DNA from: Calendula officinalis
Lineage: Eukaryota > Streptophyta > Magnoliopsida > Asterales > Asteraceae
Assembly: GCA_963853835.1 (NCBI GenBank)
Contig: OY970832.1
Coordinates: forward strand, 38,534,063-38,598,062
Direction of reading: 5' to 3'
Length of the DNA: 64,000 nt
The notes below the pieces were generated by a model. It was given only the letters and a program-made list of their open reading frames with translations. It was not told the DNA's origin and did not search any database. Positions within the stretch are counted from its first letter, which is position 1. Each line of letters starts with the position of its first letter. The position numbers and the translations under genes are program-made. Of the stretch, positions 9,470 through 24,247 are shown piece after piece.

Positions 9470-12400
9470 GGGTAAGGGACCATGTTTATGGGTTATGGAC
9501 ACCTATTACTTGTAAAATGGATATCTATAGGCTATTGCTCATGGCTAGTAGTTATAATGGTTCATGGGCCATCAGTATCAGTTATGGACATCTAGTGGTT
9601 ATAATGATTCAAGGACCATGGTTATGGGTTATGGACACCTATTACTTGTAAAATGGATATCTATAGGCTATTAGTCATGGCTAGTAGTTATAATGGTTCA
9701 AGGGCCATCAGTATTAGTTATGGACATCTAGTGGTTATAATAGTTCAAGGACCATGGCTATGGGTTATGGACACCTATTACTTGTAAATTGGATATCTAG
9801 AAGCTATTGGTCATGGCTAGTAGTTATAATGGTTGAAGGGCCATCAGTATCAGTTATGGACATCTAGTGGTTATAATCGTTCAAGATCCATGGTTATGGG
9901 TTATGGACACCTATTACTTGTAAAATGGATATCTATTGGCTATCGTTCATGGCTAGAAGTTATAATGGTTCAAGGGCCATCAGTATCAGTTATGGACAGC
10001 TAGTGGTTATAATGGTTCAAGAACCATGGTTATGGGTTATGGACACCTATTACTTGTAAAATGAATATCTATAGGCTATTGGTCATGGCTAGTAGTTATA
10101 ATGGTTCAAGGGCCATCAATATCAGTTTGGAAATCTAGTAGTTATAAGGGTTCAAGAACCATGGTTATGGGTAATGGACACCTTTAACTTGTAAAATGGA
10201 TATCTATAGGCTATTGGTCATAGCTAGTAGTTATAATGGTTGAAGGGCCATCAGTATCAGTTATGGACATCTAGTGGTTATAATGGTTCAAGAACCATGG
10301 TTATGGGTTATGGACACTTATTACTTGTAAAATAGATATCTATATGCTATTGGTCATGGCTAGTAGTTATAATGGTTCAAGGGCCATTAGTATCAGTTAT
10401 GGACATCTAGTGGTTATAATGGTTAAAGAACCATGGTTATGGGTTATGGACACTTATTACTTGTAAAATAGATATCTATAGTCTATTGGTCATGGCTAGT
10501 AGTTATAATGGTTCAAGGGCCATCAGTAACAGTTATGGACATCTAGTGGTTATAATGGTTCAAGAACCATGGTTATGGGTTATGGACACTTATTACTTGT
10601 AAAATGGATATCTATTGGCTATCGTTCATGGCTAGAAGTTATAATGGTTCAAGGGCCATCAGTATCAGTTATGGACAGCTAGTGGTTATAATGGTTCAAG
10701 AACCATGGTTATGGGTTATGGACACCTATTACTTGTAAAATGAATATCTATAGGCTATTGGTCATGGCTAGTAGTTATAATGGTTCAAGGGCCATCAATA
10801 TCAGTTTGGAAATCTAGTAGTTATAAGGGTTCAAGAACCATGGTTATGGGTAATGGACACCTTTAACTTGTAAAATGGATATCTATAGGCTATTGGTCAT
10901 AGCTAGTAGTTATAATGGTTGAAGGGCCATCAGTATCAGTTATGGACATCTAGTGGTTATAATGGTTCAAGAACCATGGTTATGGGTTATGGACACTTAT
11001 TACTTGTAAAATAGATATCTATATGCTATTGGTCATGGCTAGTAGTTATAATGGTTCAAGGGCCATTAGTATCAGTTATGGACATCTAGTGGTTATAATG
11101 GTTAAAGAACCATGGTTATGGGTTATGGACACTTATTACTTGTAAAATAGATATCTATAGTCTATTGGTCATGGCTAGTAGTTATAATGGTTCAAGGGCC
11201 ATCAGTAACAGTTATGGACATCTAGTGGTTATAATGGTTCAAGAACCATGGTTATGGGTTATGGACACTTATTACTTGTAAAATGGATATCTATTGGCTA
11301 TCGTTCATGGCTAGAAGTTATAATGGTTCAAGGGCCATCAGTATCAGTTATGGACAGCTAGTGGTTATAATGGTTCAAGAACCATGGTTATGGGTTATGG
11401 ACACCTATTACTTGTAAAATGAATATCTATAGGCTATTGGTCATGGCTAGTAGTTATAATGGTTCAAGGGCCATCAATATCAGTTTGGAAATCTAGTAGT
11501 TATAAGGGTTCAAGAACCATGGTTATGGGTAATGGACACCTTTAACTTGTAAAATGGATATCTATAGGCTATTGGTCATAGCTAGTAGTTATAATGGTTG
11601 AAGGGCCATCAGTATCAGTTATGGACATCTAGTGGTTATAATGGTTCAAGAACCATGGTTATGGGTTATGGACACTTATTACTTGTAAAATAGATATCTC
11701 TATGCTATTGGTCATGGCTAGTAGTTATAATGGTTCAAGGGCCATCAGTATCAGTTATGGACATCTAGTGGTTATAATGGTTAAAGAACCATGGTTATGG
11801 GTTATGGACACTTATTACTTGTAAAATAGATATCAATAGGCTATTGGTTATGGCTAGTAGTTATAATGGTTCAAGGGCCATCAGTATCAGTTATGGACAT
11901 CTAGTGGTTATAATGATTCAAGGACCATGGTTATGGGTTATGGACACCTATTACTTGTAAAATAGATATCTATAGGCTATTGGTCATGGCTAGTAGTTAT
12001 AATTGTTTAAGGGCCATCAGTATCAGTTATGGACATCTAGTGGTTATAATGGTTCAAGGACCACGGTTATGGGTGATGGACACCTATAACTTGTAAAATG
12101 GATATCTATAGGCTATTGGTCATGGCTAGTAGTTATAATGGTTCAAGGGCCATCAGTATTAGTTATGGACATCTAGTGGTTATAATGGTTCAAGGACCAT
12201 GGCTATGGGTTATGGACACCTATTACTTGTAAATTGGATATCTAGAAGCTATTGGTCATGGCTAGTAGTTATAATGGTTGAAGGGCCATGAGTATCACTT
12301 ATGGACATCTAGTGGTTATAATCGTTCTAGATCCATGGTTATGGGTTATGGACACCTATTACTTGTAAATTGGATATCTATTGGCTATTGTTCATGGCTA

Positions 12401-14074
12401 GAAGTTATAATGGTTCAAGGGCCATCAGTATCAGTTATGGACAGCTAGTGGTTATAATGGTTCAAGAACCATGGTTATGGGTTATGGACACCTATTACTT
12501 GTAAAATGAATATCTATAGGCTATTGGTCATGGCTAGTAGTTATAATGGTTCAAGGGCCATCAATATCAGTTCTGGAAATCTAGTAGTTATAAGGGTTCA
12601 AGAACCATGGTTATGGGTTATGGACACCTTTAACTTGTAAAATGGATATCTATAGGCTATTGGTCATAGCTAGTAGTTATAATGGTTGAAGGGCCATCAG
12701 TATCAGTTATGGACATCTAGTGGTTATAATGGTTCAAGAACCATGGTTATGGGTTATGGACACTTATTACTTGTAAAATAGATATCTATAGGCTATTTGT
12801 CATGGCTAGTAGTTATAATGGTTCAAGGGCCATCAGTATCAGTTATGGACATCTAGTGGTTATAATGGTTCAAGGACCATGGTTATGGGTTATGGACACC
12901 TATTACTTGTATATCGGATATCTAGAAGCTATTGGTCATGGCTAGTAGTTATAATGGTTGAAGGGCCATCAGTATCAGTTATGGACATCTAGTAGCTATA
13001 ATCGTTCAAGAACCATGGTTATGGGTTATGGACACCTATTACTTGTAAAATAGATATCTATATAGGTCATGGGTAGTAGTTATCATGGTTCAAGGGCCAT
13101 CGATATCAGTTACAGACATCTAGTGGTTATGGGTTATAAAACCTATTACTCGTAAAATAGATATCTATAGGCTATTGGTCATGGCTAGTAGTTATAATGG
13201 TTCAAGGGCCATCAGTATCAGTTATTGACATTTAGTGGTTATAATGGTTCAAGAACCATGGTTATGGGTTATGGACACCTATTACTTGTAAAATGGATAT
13301 CTATAGGCTATTGGTCATGGCTAGTAGTTATAATGGTTGAAGGGCCATCAGTATCAGTTAGGGACATCTAGTGGCTATATGCGTTCAAGAACCATGGTTA
13401 TGGGTTATGGACACCTACTACTTGTAAAATAGATATCTATATAGGTCATGGGTAGTAGTTATAATGGTTCAAGGGACATCGGTATCAGTTACAGACATCT
13501 AGTGGTTATAATTGTTCAAGGGCCATTGTTATGGGTTATAAACACATATTACTCGTAAAATAGATATCTATAGGCTATTGGTCATGGCTAGTAGTTATAA
13601 TGGTTCAAGGGCCATCAGTATCAGTTATGGACATTTAGTGGTTATAATGGTTCAAGAACTATGTGTATGGGTTATGGACACCTATTACTTGTAAAATGGA
13701 TATCTATAGGCTATTGGTCAGGGCTAGTAGTTATAATGGTTCAAGGGCCGTCATTATCAGTTATGGACATCTAGTGGTTATAATGGTTCAAGGACCATGA
13801 TTATGGGTTATGGACACCTATTACTTGTAAAATCGATATCTATAGGCTATTGGTCATGGCTAGTAGTTATAATGGTTTAAGGGCCATCTGTATCAGTTAT
13901 GGTAGTGGTTATAATGATTCAAGAACCATGGTTATGGGTTATGGACACCTATTACTTGTAAAATGTATATCTATATGCTATTGGTCATGGCTAGTAGTTA
14001 TAATGGTTCAAGGGCCATCAGTATCAGTTATGGACATCTAGTGGTTATAATGGTTCAAGGACCATGGTTATGGG

Positions 14075-14083
14075 TTTTTTTTT
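14075..14083 (+). repeat. Higher-order marker 3: T9 filler insert
   Basis: T9 form, 4614 bp after marker 2. Confidence 0.85.
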
Positions 14084-17000
14084 GGGTAAGGGACCATGGT
14101 TATGGGTTATGGACACCTATTACTTGTAAAATGGATATCTATAGGCTATTGCTCATGGCTAGTAGTTATAATGGTTCATGGGCCATCAGTATCAGTTATG
14201 GACATCTAGTGGTTATAATGATTCAAGGACCATGGTTATGGGTTATGGACACCTATTACTTGTAAAATGGATATCTATAGGCTATTAGTCATGGCTAGTA
14301 GTTATAATGGTTCAAGGGCCATCAGTATTAGTTATGGACATCTAGTGGTTATAATGGTTCAAGGACCATGGCTATGGGTTATGGACACCTATTACTTGTA
14401 AATTGGATATCTAGAAGCTATTGGGCATGGCTAGTAGTTATAATGGTTGAAGGGCCATCAGTATCAGTTATGGACATCTAGTGGTTATAATCGTTCAAGA
14501 TCCATGGTTATGGGTTATGGACACCTATTACTTGTAAAATGGATATCTATTGGCTATCGATCATGGCTAGAAGTTATAATGGTTCAAGGGCCATCAGTAT
14601 CAGTTATGGACAGCTAGTGGTTATAATGGTTCAAGAACCATGGTTATGGGTTATGGACACCTATTACTTGTAAAATGAATATCTATAGGCTATTGGTCAT
14701 GGCTAGTAGTTATAATGGTTCAAGGGCCATCAATATCAGTTTGGAAATCTAGTAGTTATAAGGGTTCAAGAACCATGGTTATGGGTAATGGACATCTTTA
14801 ACTTGTAAAATGGATATCTATAGGCTATTGGTCATAGCTAGTAGTTATAATGGTTGAAGGGCCATCAGTATCAGTTATGGACATCTAGTGGTTATAATGG
14901 TTCAAGAACCATGGTTATGGGTTATGGACACTTATTACTTGTAAAATAGATATCTATATGATATTGGTCATGGCTAGTAGTTATAATGGTTCAAGGGTCA
15001 TTAGTATCAGTTATGGACATCTAGTGGTTATAATGGTTAAAGAACCATGGTTATGGGTTATGGACACTTATTACTTGTAAAATAGATATCAATAGGCTAT
15101 TGGTCATGGCTAGTAGTTATAATGGTTCAAGGGCCATCAGTATCAGTTATGGACATCTAGTGGTTATAATGATTCAAGGACCATGGTTATGGGTTATGGA
15201 CACCTATTACTTGTAAAATAGATATCTATAGGCTATTGCTCATGGCTAGTAGTTATAATGGTTCATGGGCCATCAGTATCAGTTATGGACATCTAGTGGT
15301 TATAATGATTCAAGGACCATGGTTATGGGTTATGGACACCTATTACTTGTAAAATGGATATCTATAGGCTATTAGTCATGGCTAGTAGTTATAATGGTTC
15401 AAGGGCCATCAGTATTAGTTATGGACATCTAGTGGTTATAATGGTTCAAGGACCATGGCTATGTGTTATGGACACCTATTACTTGTAAATTGGATATCTA
15501 GAAGCTATTGGTCATGGCTAGTAGTTATAATGGTTGAAGGGCCATCAGTATCAGTTATGGACATCTAGTGGTTATAATCGTTCAAGATCCATGGTTATGG
15601 GTTATGGACACCTATTACTTGTAAAATGGATATCTATTGGCTATCGTTCATGGCTAGAAGTTATAATGGTTGAAGGGCCATCAGTATCAGTTATGGACAG
15701 CTAGTGGTTATAATGGTTCAAGAACCATGGTTATGGGTTATGGACACCTATTACTTGTAAAATGAATATCTATAGGCTATTGGTCATGGCTAGTAGTTAT
15801 AATGGTTCAAGGGCCATCAGTATCAGTTATGGACATCTAGCGGTTATAATGATTCAAGGACCATGGTTATGGGTTATGGACACCTATTACTTGTAAAATA
15901 GATATCTATAGGCTATTGGTCATGGCTAGTAGTTATAATTGTTTAAGGGCCACCAGTATCAGTTATGGACATCTAGTGGTTATAATGGTTCAAGGACCAC
16001 GGTTATGGGTGATGGACACCTATAACTTGTAAAATGGATATCTATAGGCTATTGGTCATGGCTAGTAGTTATAATGGTTCAAGGGCCATCAGTATTAGTT
16101 ATGGACATCTAGTGGTTATAATGGTTCAAGGACCATGGCTATGGGTTATGGACACCTATTACTTGTAAATTGGATATCTAGAAGCTATTGGTCATGGCTA
16201 GTAGTTATAATTGTTGAAGGGCCATCAGTATCAGTTATGGACATCTAGTGGTTATAATTGTTCTAGATCCATGGTTATGGGTTATGGACACCTATTACTT
16301 GTAAAATGAATATCTATAGGCTATTGGTCATGGCTAGTAGTTATAATGGTTCAAGGGCCATCAATATCAGTTCTGGAAATCTAGTAGTTATAAGGGTTCA
16401 AGAACCATGGTTATGGGTTATGGACACCTTTAACTTGTAAAATGGATATCTATAGGCTATTGGTCATAGCTAGTAGTTATAATGGTTGAAGGGCCATCAG
16501 TATCAGTTATGGACATCTAGTGGTTATAATGGTTCAAGAACCATGGTTATGGGTTATGGACACTTATTACTTGTAAAATAGATATCTATTGGCTATTGGT
16601 CATGGCTAGTAGTTATAATGGTTCAAGGGCCATCAGTATCAGTTATGGACATCTAGTGGTTATAATGGTTCAAGGACCATGGTTATGGGTTATGGACACC
16701 TATTACTTGTATATCGGATATCTAGAAGCTATTGGTCATGGCTAGTAGTTATAATGGTTGAAGGGCCATCAGTATCAGTTATGGACATCTAGTGGCTATA
16801 ATCGTTCAAGAACCATGGTTTTGGGTTATGGACACCTATTACTTGTAAAATAGATATCTATATAGGTCATGGGTAGTAGTTATCATGGTTCAAGGGCCAT
16901 CGATATCAGTTACAGACATCTAGTGGTTATGGGTTATAAAACCTATTACTCGTAAAATAGATATCAATAGGCTATTGGTCATGGCTAGTAGTTATAATGG

Positions 17001-19496
17001 TTCAAGGGCCATCAGTATCAGTTATGGACATTTAGTGGTTATAATGGTTCAAGAACCATGGTTATGGGTTATGGACACCTATTACTTGTAAAATGGATAT
17101 CTATAGGCTATTGGTCATGGCTAGTAGTTATAATGGTTGAAGGGCCATCAGTATCAGTTAGGGACATCTAGTGGCTATATGCGTTCAAGAACCATTGTTA
17201 TGGGTTATGGACACCTACTACTTGTAAAATAGATATCTATATAGGTCATGGGTAGTAGTTATAATGGTTCAAGGGACATCGGTATCAGTTACAGACATCT
17301 AGTGGTTATAATTGTTCAAGGGCCATTGTTATGGGTTATAAACACCTATTACTCGTAAAATAGATATCTATAGGCTATTGGTCATGGCTAGTAGTTATAA
17401 TGGTTCAAGGGCCATCAGTATCAGTTATGGACATTTAGTGGTTATAATGGTTCGAGAACCATGGTTATGGGTTATGGACACCTATTACTTGTAAAATGGA
17501 TATCTATAGGCTATTGGTCAGGGCTAGTAGTTATAATGGTTCAAGGGCCGTCAGTATCAGTTATTGACATCTAGTGGTTATAATGGTTCAAGGACCATGA
17601 TTATGGGTTATGGACACCTATTACTTGTAAAATCGATATCTGTAGGCTATTGGTCATGGCTAGTAGTTATAAGGGTTTAAGGGTCATCTGTATCAGTTAT
17701 GGTAGTGGTTATAATGGTTAAAGAACCATGGTTATGGGTTATGGACACCTATTACTTGTAAAATGTATATCTATATGCTATTGGTCATGGCTAGTAGTTA
17801 TAATGGTTCAAGGGCCATCAGTATCAGTTATGGACATCTAGTGGTTATAATGGTTAAAGGACCATGGTTATGGGTTATGGACACCTATTACTTGTAAAAT
17901 GGATATCTATAGGCTATTGGTCATGGCTAGTAGTTGTAATGGTTCAAGGGCCATCACTATCAGTTATGGACATCTAGTAGTTATAATGGTTCAAGGACCA
18001 TGGTTATGGGTTATGGACACCTATTACTTGTAAAATGAATATCTATAGGCTATTGGTCATGGCTAGTAGTTATAATGGTTCAAGGGCCATCAATATCAGT
18101 TCTGGAAATCTAGTAGTTATAAGGGTTCAAGAACCATGGTTATGGGTTATGGACACCTTTAACTTGTAAAATGGATATCTATAGGCTATTGGTCATGGCT
18201 AGTAGTTATAATGGTTCAAGGGCCATCAGTATCAGTTATGGACATCTAGTGGTTATAATGGTTCAAGGACCACGGTTATGGGTGATGGACACCTATAACT
18301 TGTAAAATGGATATCTATAGGCTATTGGTCATGGCTAGTAGTTATAATGGTTCAAGGGCCATCAGTATTAGTTATGGACATCTAGTGGTTATAATGGTTC
18401 AAGGACCATGGCTATGGGTTATGGACACCTATTACTTGTAAATTGGATATCTAGAAGCTATTGGTCATGGCTAGTAGTTATAATGGTTGAAGGGCCATCA
18501 GTATCAGTTATGGACATCTAGTGGTTATAATCGTTCTAGATCCATGGTTATGGGTTATGGACACTTATTACTTGTAAAATAGATATCTATAGGCTATTGG
18601 TCATGGCTAGTAGTTATAATGGTTCAAGGGCCATCAGTATCAGTTATTGACATTTAGTGGTTATAATGGTTCAAGAACCATGGTTATGGGTTATGGACAC
18701 CTATTACTTGTAAAATGGATATCTATAGGCTATTGGTCATGGCTAGTAGTTATAATGGTTGAAGGGCCATCAGTATCAGTTAGGGACATCTAGTGGCTAT
18801 ATGCGTTCAAGAACCATGGTTATGGGTTATGGACACCTACTACTTGTAAAATAGATATCTATATAGGTCATGGGTAGTAGTTATAATGGTTCAAGGGACA
18901 TCGGTATCAGTTACAGACATCTAGTGGTTATAATTGTTCAAGGGCCATTGTTATGGGTTATAAACACCTATTACTCGTAAAATAGATATCTATAGGCTAT
19001 TGGTCATGGCTAGTAGTTATAATGGTTCAAGGGCCATCAGTATCAGTTATGGACATTTAGTGGTTATAATGGTTCAAGAACTATGTGTATGGGTTATGGA
19101 CACCTATTACTTGTAAAATGGATATCTATAGGCTATTGGTCAGGGCTAGTAGTTATAATGGTTCAAGGGCCGTCATTATCAGTTATGGACATCTAGTGGT
19201 TATAATGGTTCAAGGACCATGATTATGGGTTATGGACACCTATTACTTGTAAAATCGATATCTATAGGCTATTGGTCATGGCTAGTAGTTATAATGGTTT
19301 AAGGGCCATCTGTATCAGTTATGGTAGTGGTTATAATGATTCAAGAACCATGGTTATGGGTTATGGACACCTATTACTTGTAAAATGTATATCTATATGC
19401 TATTGGTCATGGCTAGTAGTTATAATGGTTCAAGGGCCATCAGTATCAGTTATGGACATCTAGTGGTTATAATGGTTCAAGGACCATGGTTATGGG

Positions 19497-19505
19497 TTTT
19501 TTTTT
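19497..19505 (+). repeat. Higher-order marker 4: T9 filler insert
   Basis: T9 form, 5422 bp after marker 3. Confidence 0.85.
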
Positions 19506-22500
19506 GGGTAAGGGACCATGGTTATGGGTTATGGACACCTATTACTTGTAAAATGGATATCTATAGGCTATTGCTCATGGCTAGTAGTTATAATGGTTCA
19601 TGGGCCATCAGTATCAGTTATGGACATCTAGTGGTTATAATGTTTCAAGGACCATGGTTATGGGTTATGGACACCTATTACTTGTAAAATGGATATCTAT
19701 AGGCTATTAGTCATGGCTAGTAGTTATAATGGTTCAAGGGCCATCAGTATTAGTTATGGACATCTAGTGGTTATAATGGTTCAAGGACCATGGCTATGGG
19801 TTATGGACACCTATTACTTGTAAATTGGATATCTAGAAGCTATTGGTCATGGCTAGTAGTTATAATGGTTGAAGGGCCATCAGTATCAGTTATGGACATC
19901 TAGTGGTTATAATCGTTCAAGATCCATGGTTATGGGTTATGGACACCTATTACTTGTAAAATGGATATCTATTGGCTATCGATCATGGCTAGAAGTTATA
20001 ATGGTTCAAGGGCCATCAGTATCAGTTATGGACAGCTAGTGGTTATAATGGTTCAAGAACCATGGTTATGGGTTATGGACACCTATTACTTGTAAAATGA
20101 ATATCTATAGGCTATTGGTCATGGCTAGTAGTTATAATGGTTCAAGGGCCATCAATATCAGTTTGGAAATCTAGTAGTTATAAGGGTTCAAGAACCATGG
20201 TTATGGGTAATGGACATCTTTAACTTGTAAAATGGATATCTATAGGCTATTGGTCATAGCTAGTAGTTATAATGGTTGAAGGGCCATCAGTATCAGTTAT
20301 GGACATCTAGTGGTTATAATGGTTCAAGAACCATGGTTATGGGTTATGGACACTTATTACTTGTAAAATATATATCTATATGCTATTGGTCATGGCTAGT
20401 AGTTATAATGGTTCAAGGGCCATTAGTATCAGTTATGGACATCTAGTGGTTATAATGGTTAAAGAACCAGGGTTATGGGTTATGGACACTTATTACTTGT
20501 AAAATAGATATCAATAGGCTATTGGTCATGGCTAGTAGTTATAATGGTTCAAGGGCCATCAGTATCAGTTATGGACATCTAGCGGTTATAATGATTCAAG
20601 GACCATGGTTATGGGTTATGGACACCTATTACTTGTAAAATAGATATCTATAGGCTATTGGTCATGGCTAGTAGTTATAATTGTTTAAGGGCCACCAGTA
20701 TCAGTTATGGACATCTAGTGGTTATAATGGTTCAAGGACCACGGTTATGGGTGATGGACACCTATAACTTGTAAAATGGATATCTATAGGCTATTGGTCA
20801 TGGCTAGTAGTTATAATGGTTCAAGGGCCATCAGTATTAGTTATGGACATCTAGTGGTTATAATGGTTCAAGGACCATGGCTATGGGTTATGGACACCTA
20901 TTACTTGTAAATTGGATATCTAGAAGCTATTGGTCATGGCTAGTAGTTATAATTGTTGAAGGGCCATCAGTATCAGTTATGGACATCTAGTGGTTATAAT
21001 TGTTCTAGATCCATGGTTATGGGTTATGGACACCTATTACTTGTAAAATGAATATCTATAGGCTATTGGTCATGGCTAGTAGTTATAATGGTTCAAGGGC
21101 CATCAATATCAGTTCTGGAAATCTAGTAGTTATAAGGGTTCAAGAACCATGGTTATGGGTTATGGACACCTTTAACTTGTAAAATGGATATCTATAGGCT
21201 ATTGGTCATAGCTAGTAGTTATAATGGTTGAAGGGCCATCAGTATCAGTTATGGACATCTAGTGGTTATAATGGTTCAAGAACCATGGTTATGGGTTATG
21301 GACACTTATTACTTTTAAAATAGATATCTATTGGCTATTGGTCATGGCTAGTAGTTATAATGGTTCAAGGGCCATCAGTATCAGTTATGGACATCTAGTG
21401 GTTATAATGGTTCAAGGACCATGGTTATGGGTTATGGACACCTATTACTTGTATATCGGATATCTAGAAGCTATTGGTCATGGCTAGTAGTTATAATGGT
21501 TGAAGGGCCATCAGTATCAGTTATGGACATCTAGTGGCTATAATCGTTCAAGAACCATGGTTATGGGTTATGGACACCTATTACTTGTAAAATAGATATC
21601 TATATAGGTCATGGGTAGTAGTTATCATGGTTCAAGGGCCATCGATATCAGTTACAGACATCTAGTGGTTATGGGTTATAAAACCTATTACTCGTAAAAT
21701 AGATATCAATAGGCTATTGGTCATGGCTAGTAGTTATAATGGTTCAAGGGCCATCAGTATCAGTTATGGACATTTAGTGGTTATAATGGTTCAAGAACCA
21801 TGGTTATGGGTTATGGACACCTATTACTTGTAAAATGGATATCTATAGGCTATTGGTCATGGCTAGTAGTTATAATGGTTGAAGGGCCATCAGTATCAGT
21901 TAGGGACATCTAGTGGCTATATGCGTTCAAGAACCATTGTTATGGGTTATGGACACCTACTACTTGTAAAATAGATATCTATATAGGTCATGGGTAGTAG
22001 TTATAATGGTTCAAGGGACATCGGTATCAGTTACAGACATCTAGTGGTTATAATTGTTCAAGGGCCATTGTTATGGGTTATAAACACCTATTACTCGTAA
22101 AATAGATATCTATAGGCTATTGGTCATGGCTAGTAGTTATAATGGTTCAAGGGCCATCAGTATCAGTTATGGACATTTAGTGGTTATAATGGTTCGAGAA
22201 CCATGGTTATGGGTTATGGACACCTATTACTTGTAAAATGGATATCTATAGGCTATTGGTCAGGGCTAGTAGTTATAATGGTTCAAGGGCCGTCAGTATC
22301 AGTTATTGACATCTAGTGGTTATAATGGTTCAAGGACCATGATTATGGGTTATGGACACCTATTACTTGTAAAATCGATATCTGTAGGCTATTGGTCATG
22401 GCTAGTAGTTATAAGGGTTTAAGGGTCATCTGTATCAGTTATGGTAGTGGTTATAATGGTTAAAGAACCATGGTTATGGGTTATGGACACCTATTACTTG

Positions 22501-24238
22501 TAAAATGTATATCTATATGCTATTGGTCATGGCTAGTAGTTATAATGGTTCAAGGGCCATCAGTATCAGTTATGGACATCTAGTGGTTATAATGGTTAAA
22601 GGACCATGGTTATGGGTTATGGACACCTATTACTTGTAAAATGGATATCTATAGGCTATTGGTCATGGCTAGTAGTTGTAATGGTTCAAGGGCCATCACT
22701 ATCAGTTATGGACATCTAGTAGTTATAATGGTTCAAGGACCATGGTTATGGGTTATGGACACCTATTACTTGTAAAATGAATATCTATAGGCTATTGGTC
22801 ATGGCTAGTAGTTATAATGGTTCAAGGGCCATCAATATCAGTTCTGGAAATCTAGTAGTTATAAGGGTTCAAGAACCATGGTTATGGGTTATGGACACCT
22901 TTAACTTGTAAAATGGATATCTATAGGCTATTGGTCATGGCTAGTAGTTATAATGGTTCAAGGGCCATCAGTATCAGTTATGGACATCTAGTGGTTATAA
23001 TGGTTCAAGGACCACGGTTATGGGTGATGGACACCTATAACTTGTAAAATGGATATCTATAGGCTATTGGTCATGGCTAGTAGTTATAATGGTTCAAGGG
23101 CCATCAGTATTAGTTATGGACATCTAGTGGTTATAATGGTTCAAGGACCATGGCTATGGGTTATGGACACCTATTACTTGTAAATTGGATATCTAGAAGC
23201 TATTGGTCATGGCTAGTAGTTATAATGGTTGAAGGGCCATCAGTATCAGTTATGGACATCTAGTGGTTATAATCGTTCTAGATCCATGGTTATGGGTTAT
23301 GGACACTTATTACTTGTAAAATAGATATCTATAGGCTATTGGTCATGGCTAGTAGTTATAATGGTTCAAGGGCCATCAGTATCAGTTATTGACATTTAGT
23401 GGTTATAATGGTTCAAGAACCATGGTTATGGGTTATGGACACCTATTACTTGTAAAATGGATATCTATAGGCTATTGGTCATGGCTAGTAGTTATAATGG
23501 TTGAAGGGCCATCAGTATCAGTTAGGGACATCTAGTGGCTATATGCGTTCAAGAACCATGGTTATGGGTTATGGACACCTACTACTTGTAAAATAGATAT
23601 CTATATAGGTCATGGGTAGTAGTTATAATGGTTCAAGGGACATCGGTATCAGTTACAGACATCTAGTGGTTATAATTGTTCAAGGGCCATTGTTATGGGT
23701 TATAAACACCTATTACTCGTAAAATAGATATCTATAGGCTATTGGTCATGGCTAGTAGTTATAATGGTTCAAGGGCCATCAGTATCAGTTATGGACATTT
23801 AGTGGTTATAATGGTTCAAGAACTATGTGTATGGGTTATGGACACCTATTACTTGTAAAATGGATATCTATAGGCTATTGGTCAGGGCTAGTAGTTATAA
23901 TGGTTCAAGGGCCGTCATTATCAGTTATGGACATCTAGTGGTTATAATGGTTCAAGGACCATGATTATGGGTTATGGACACCTATTACTTGTAAAATCGA
24001 TATCTATAGGCTATTGGTCATGGCTAGTAGTTATAATGGTTTAAGGGCCATCTGTATCAGTTATGGTAGTGGTTATAATGATTCAAGAACCATGGTTATG
24101 GGTTATGGACACCTATTACTTGTAAAATGTATATCTATATGCTATTGGTCATGGCTAGTAGTTATAATGGTTCAAGGGCCATCAGTATCAGTTATGGACA
24201 TCTAGTGGTTATAATGGTTCAAGGACCATGGTTATGGG

Positions 24239-24247
24239 TTTTTTTTT
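24239..24247 (+). repeat. Higher-order marker 5: T9 filler insert
   Basis: T9 form, 4742 bp after marker 4. This interval is 680 bp (five monomers) shorter than the one before it. Confidence 0.85.
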
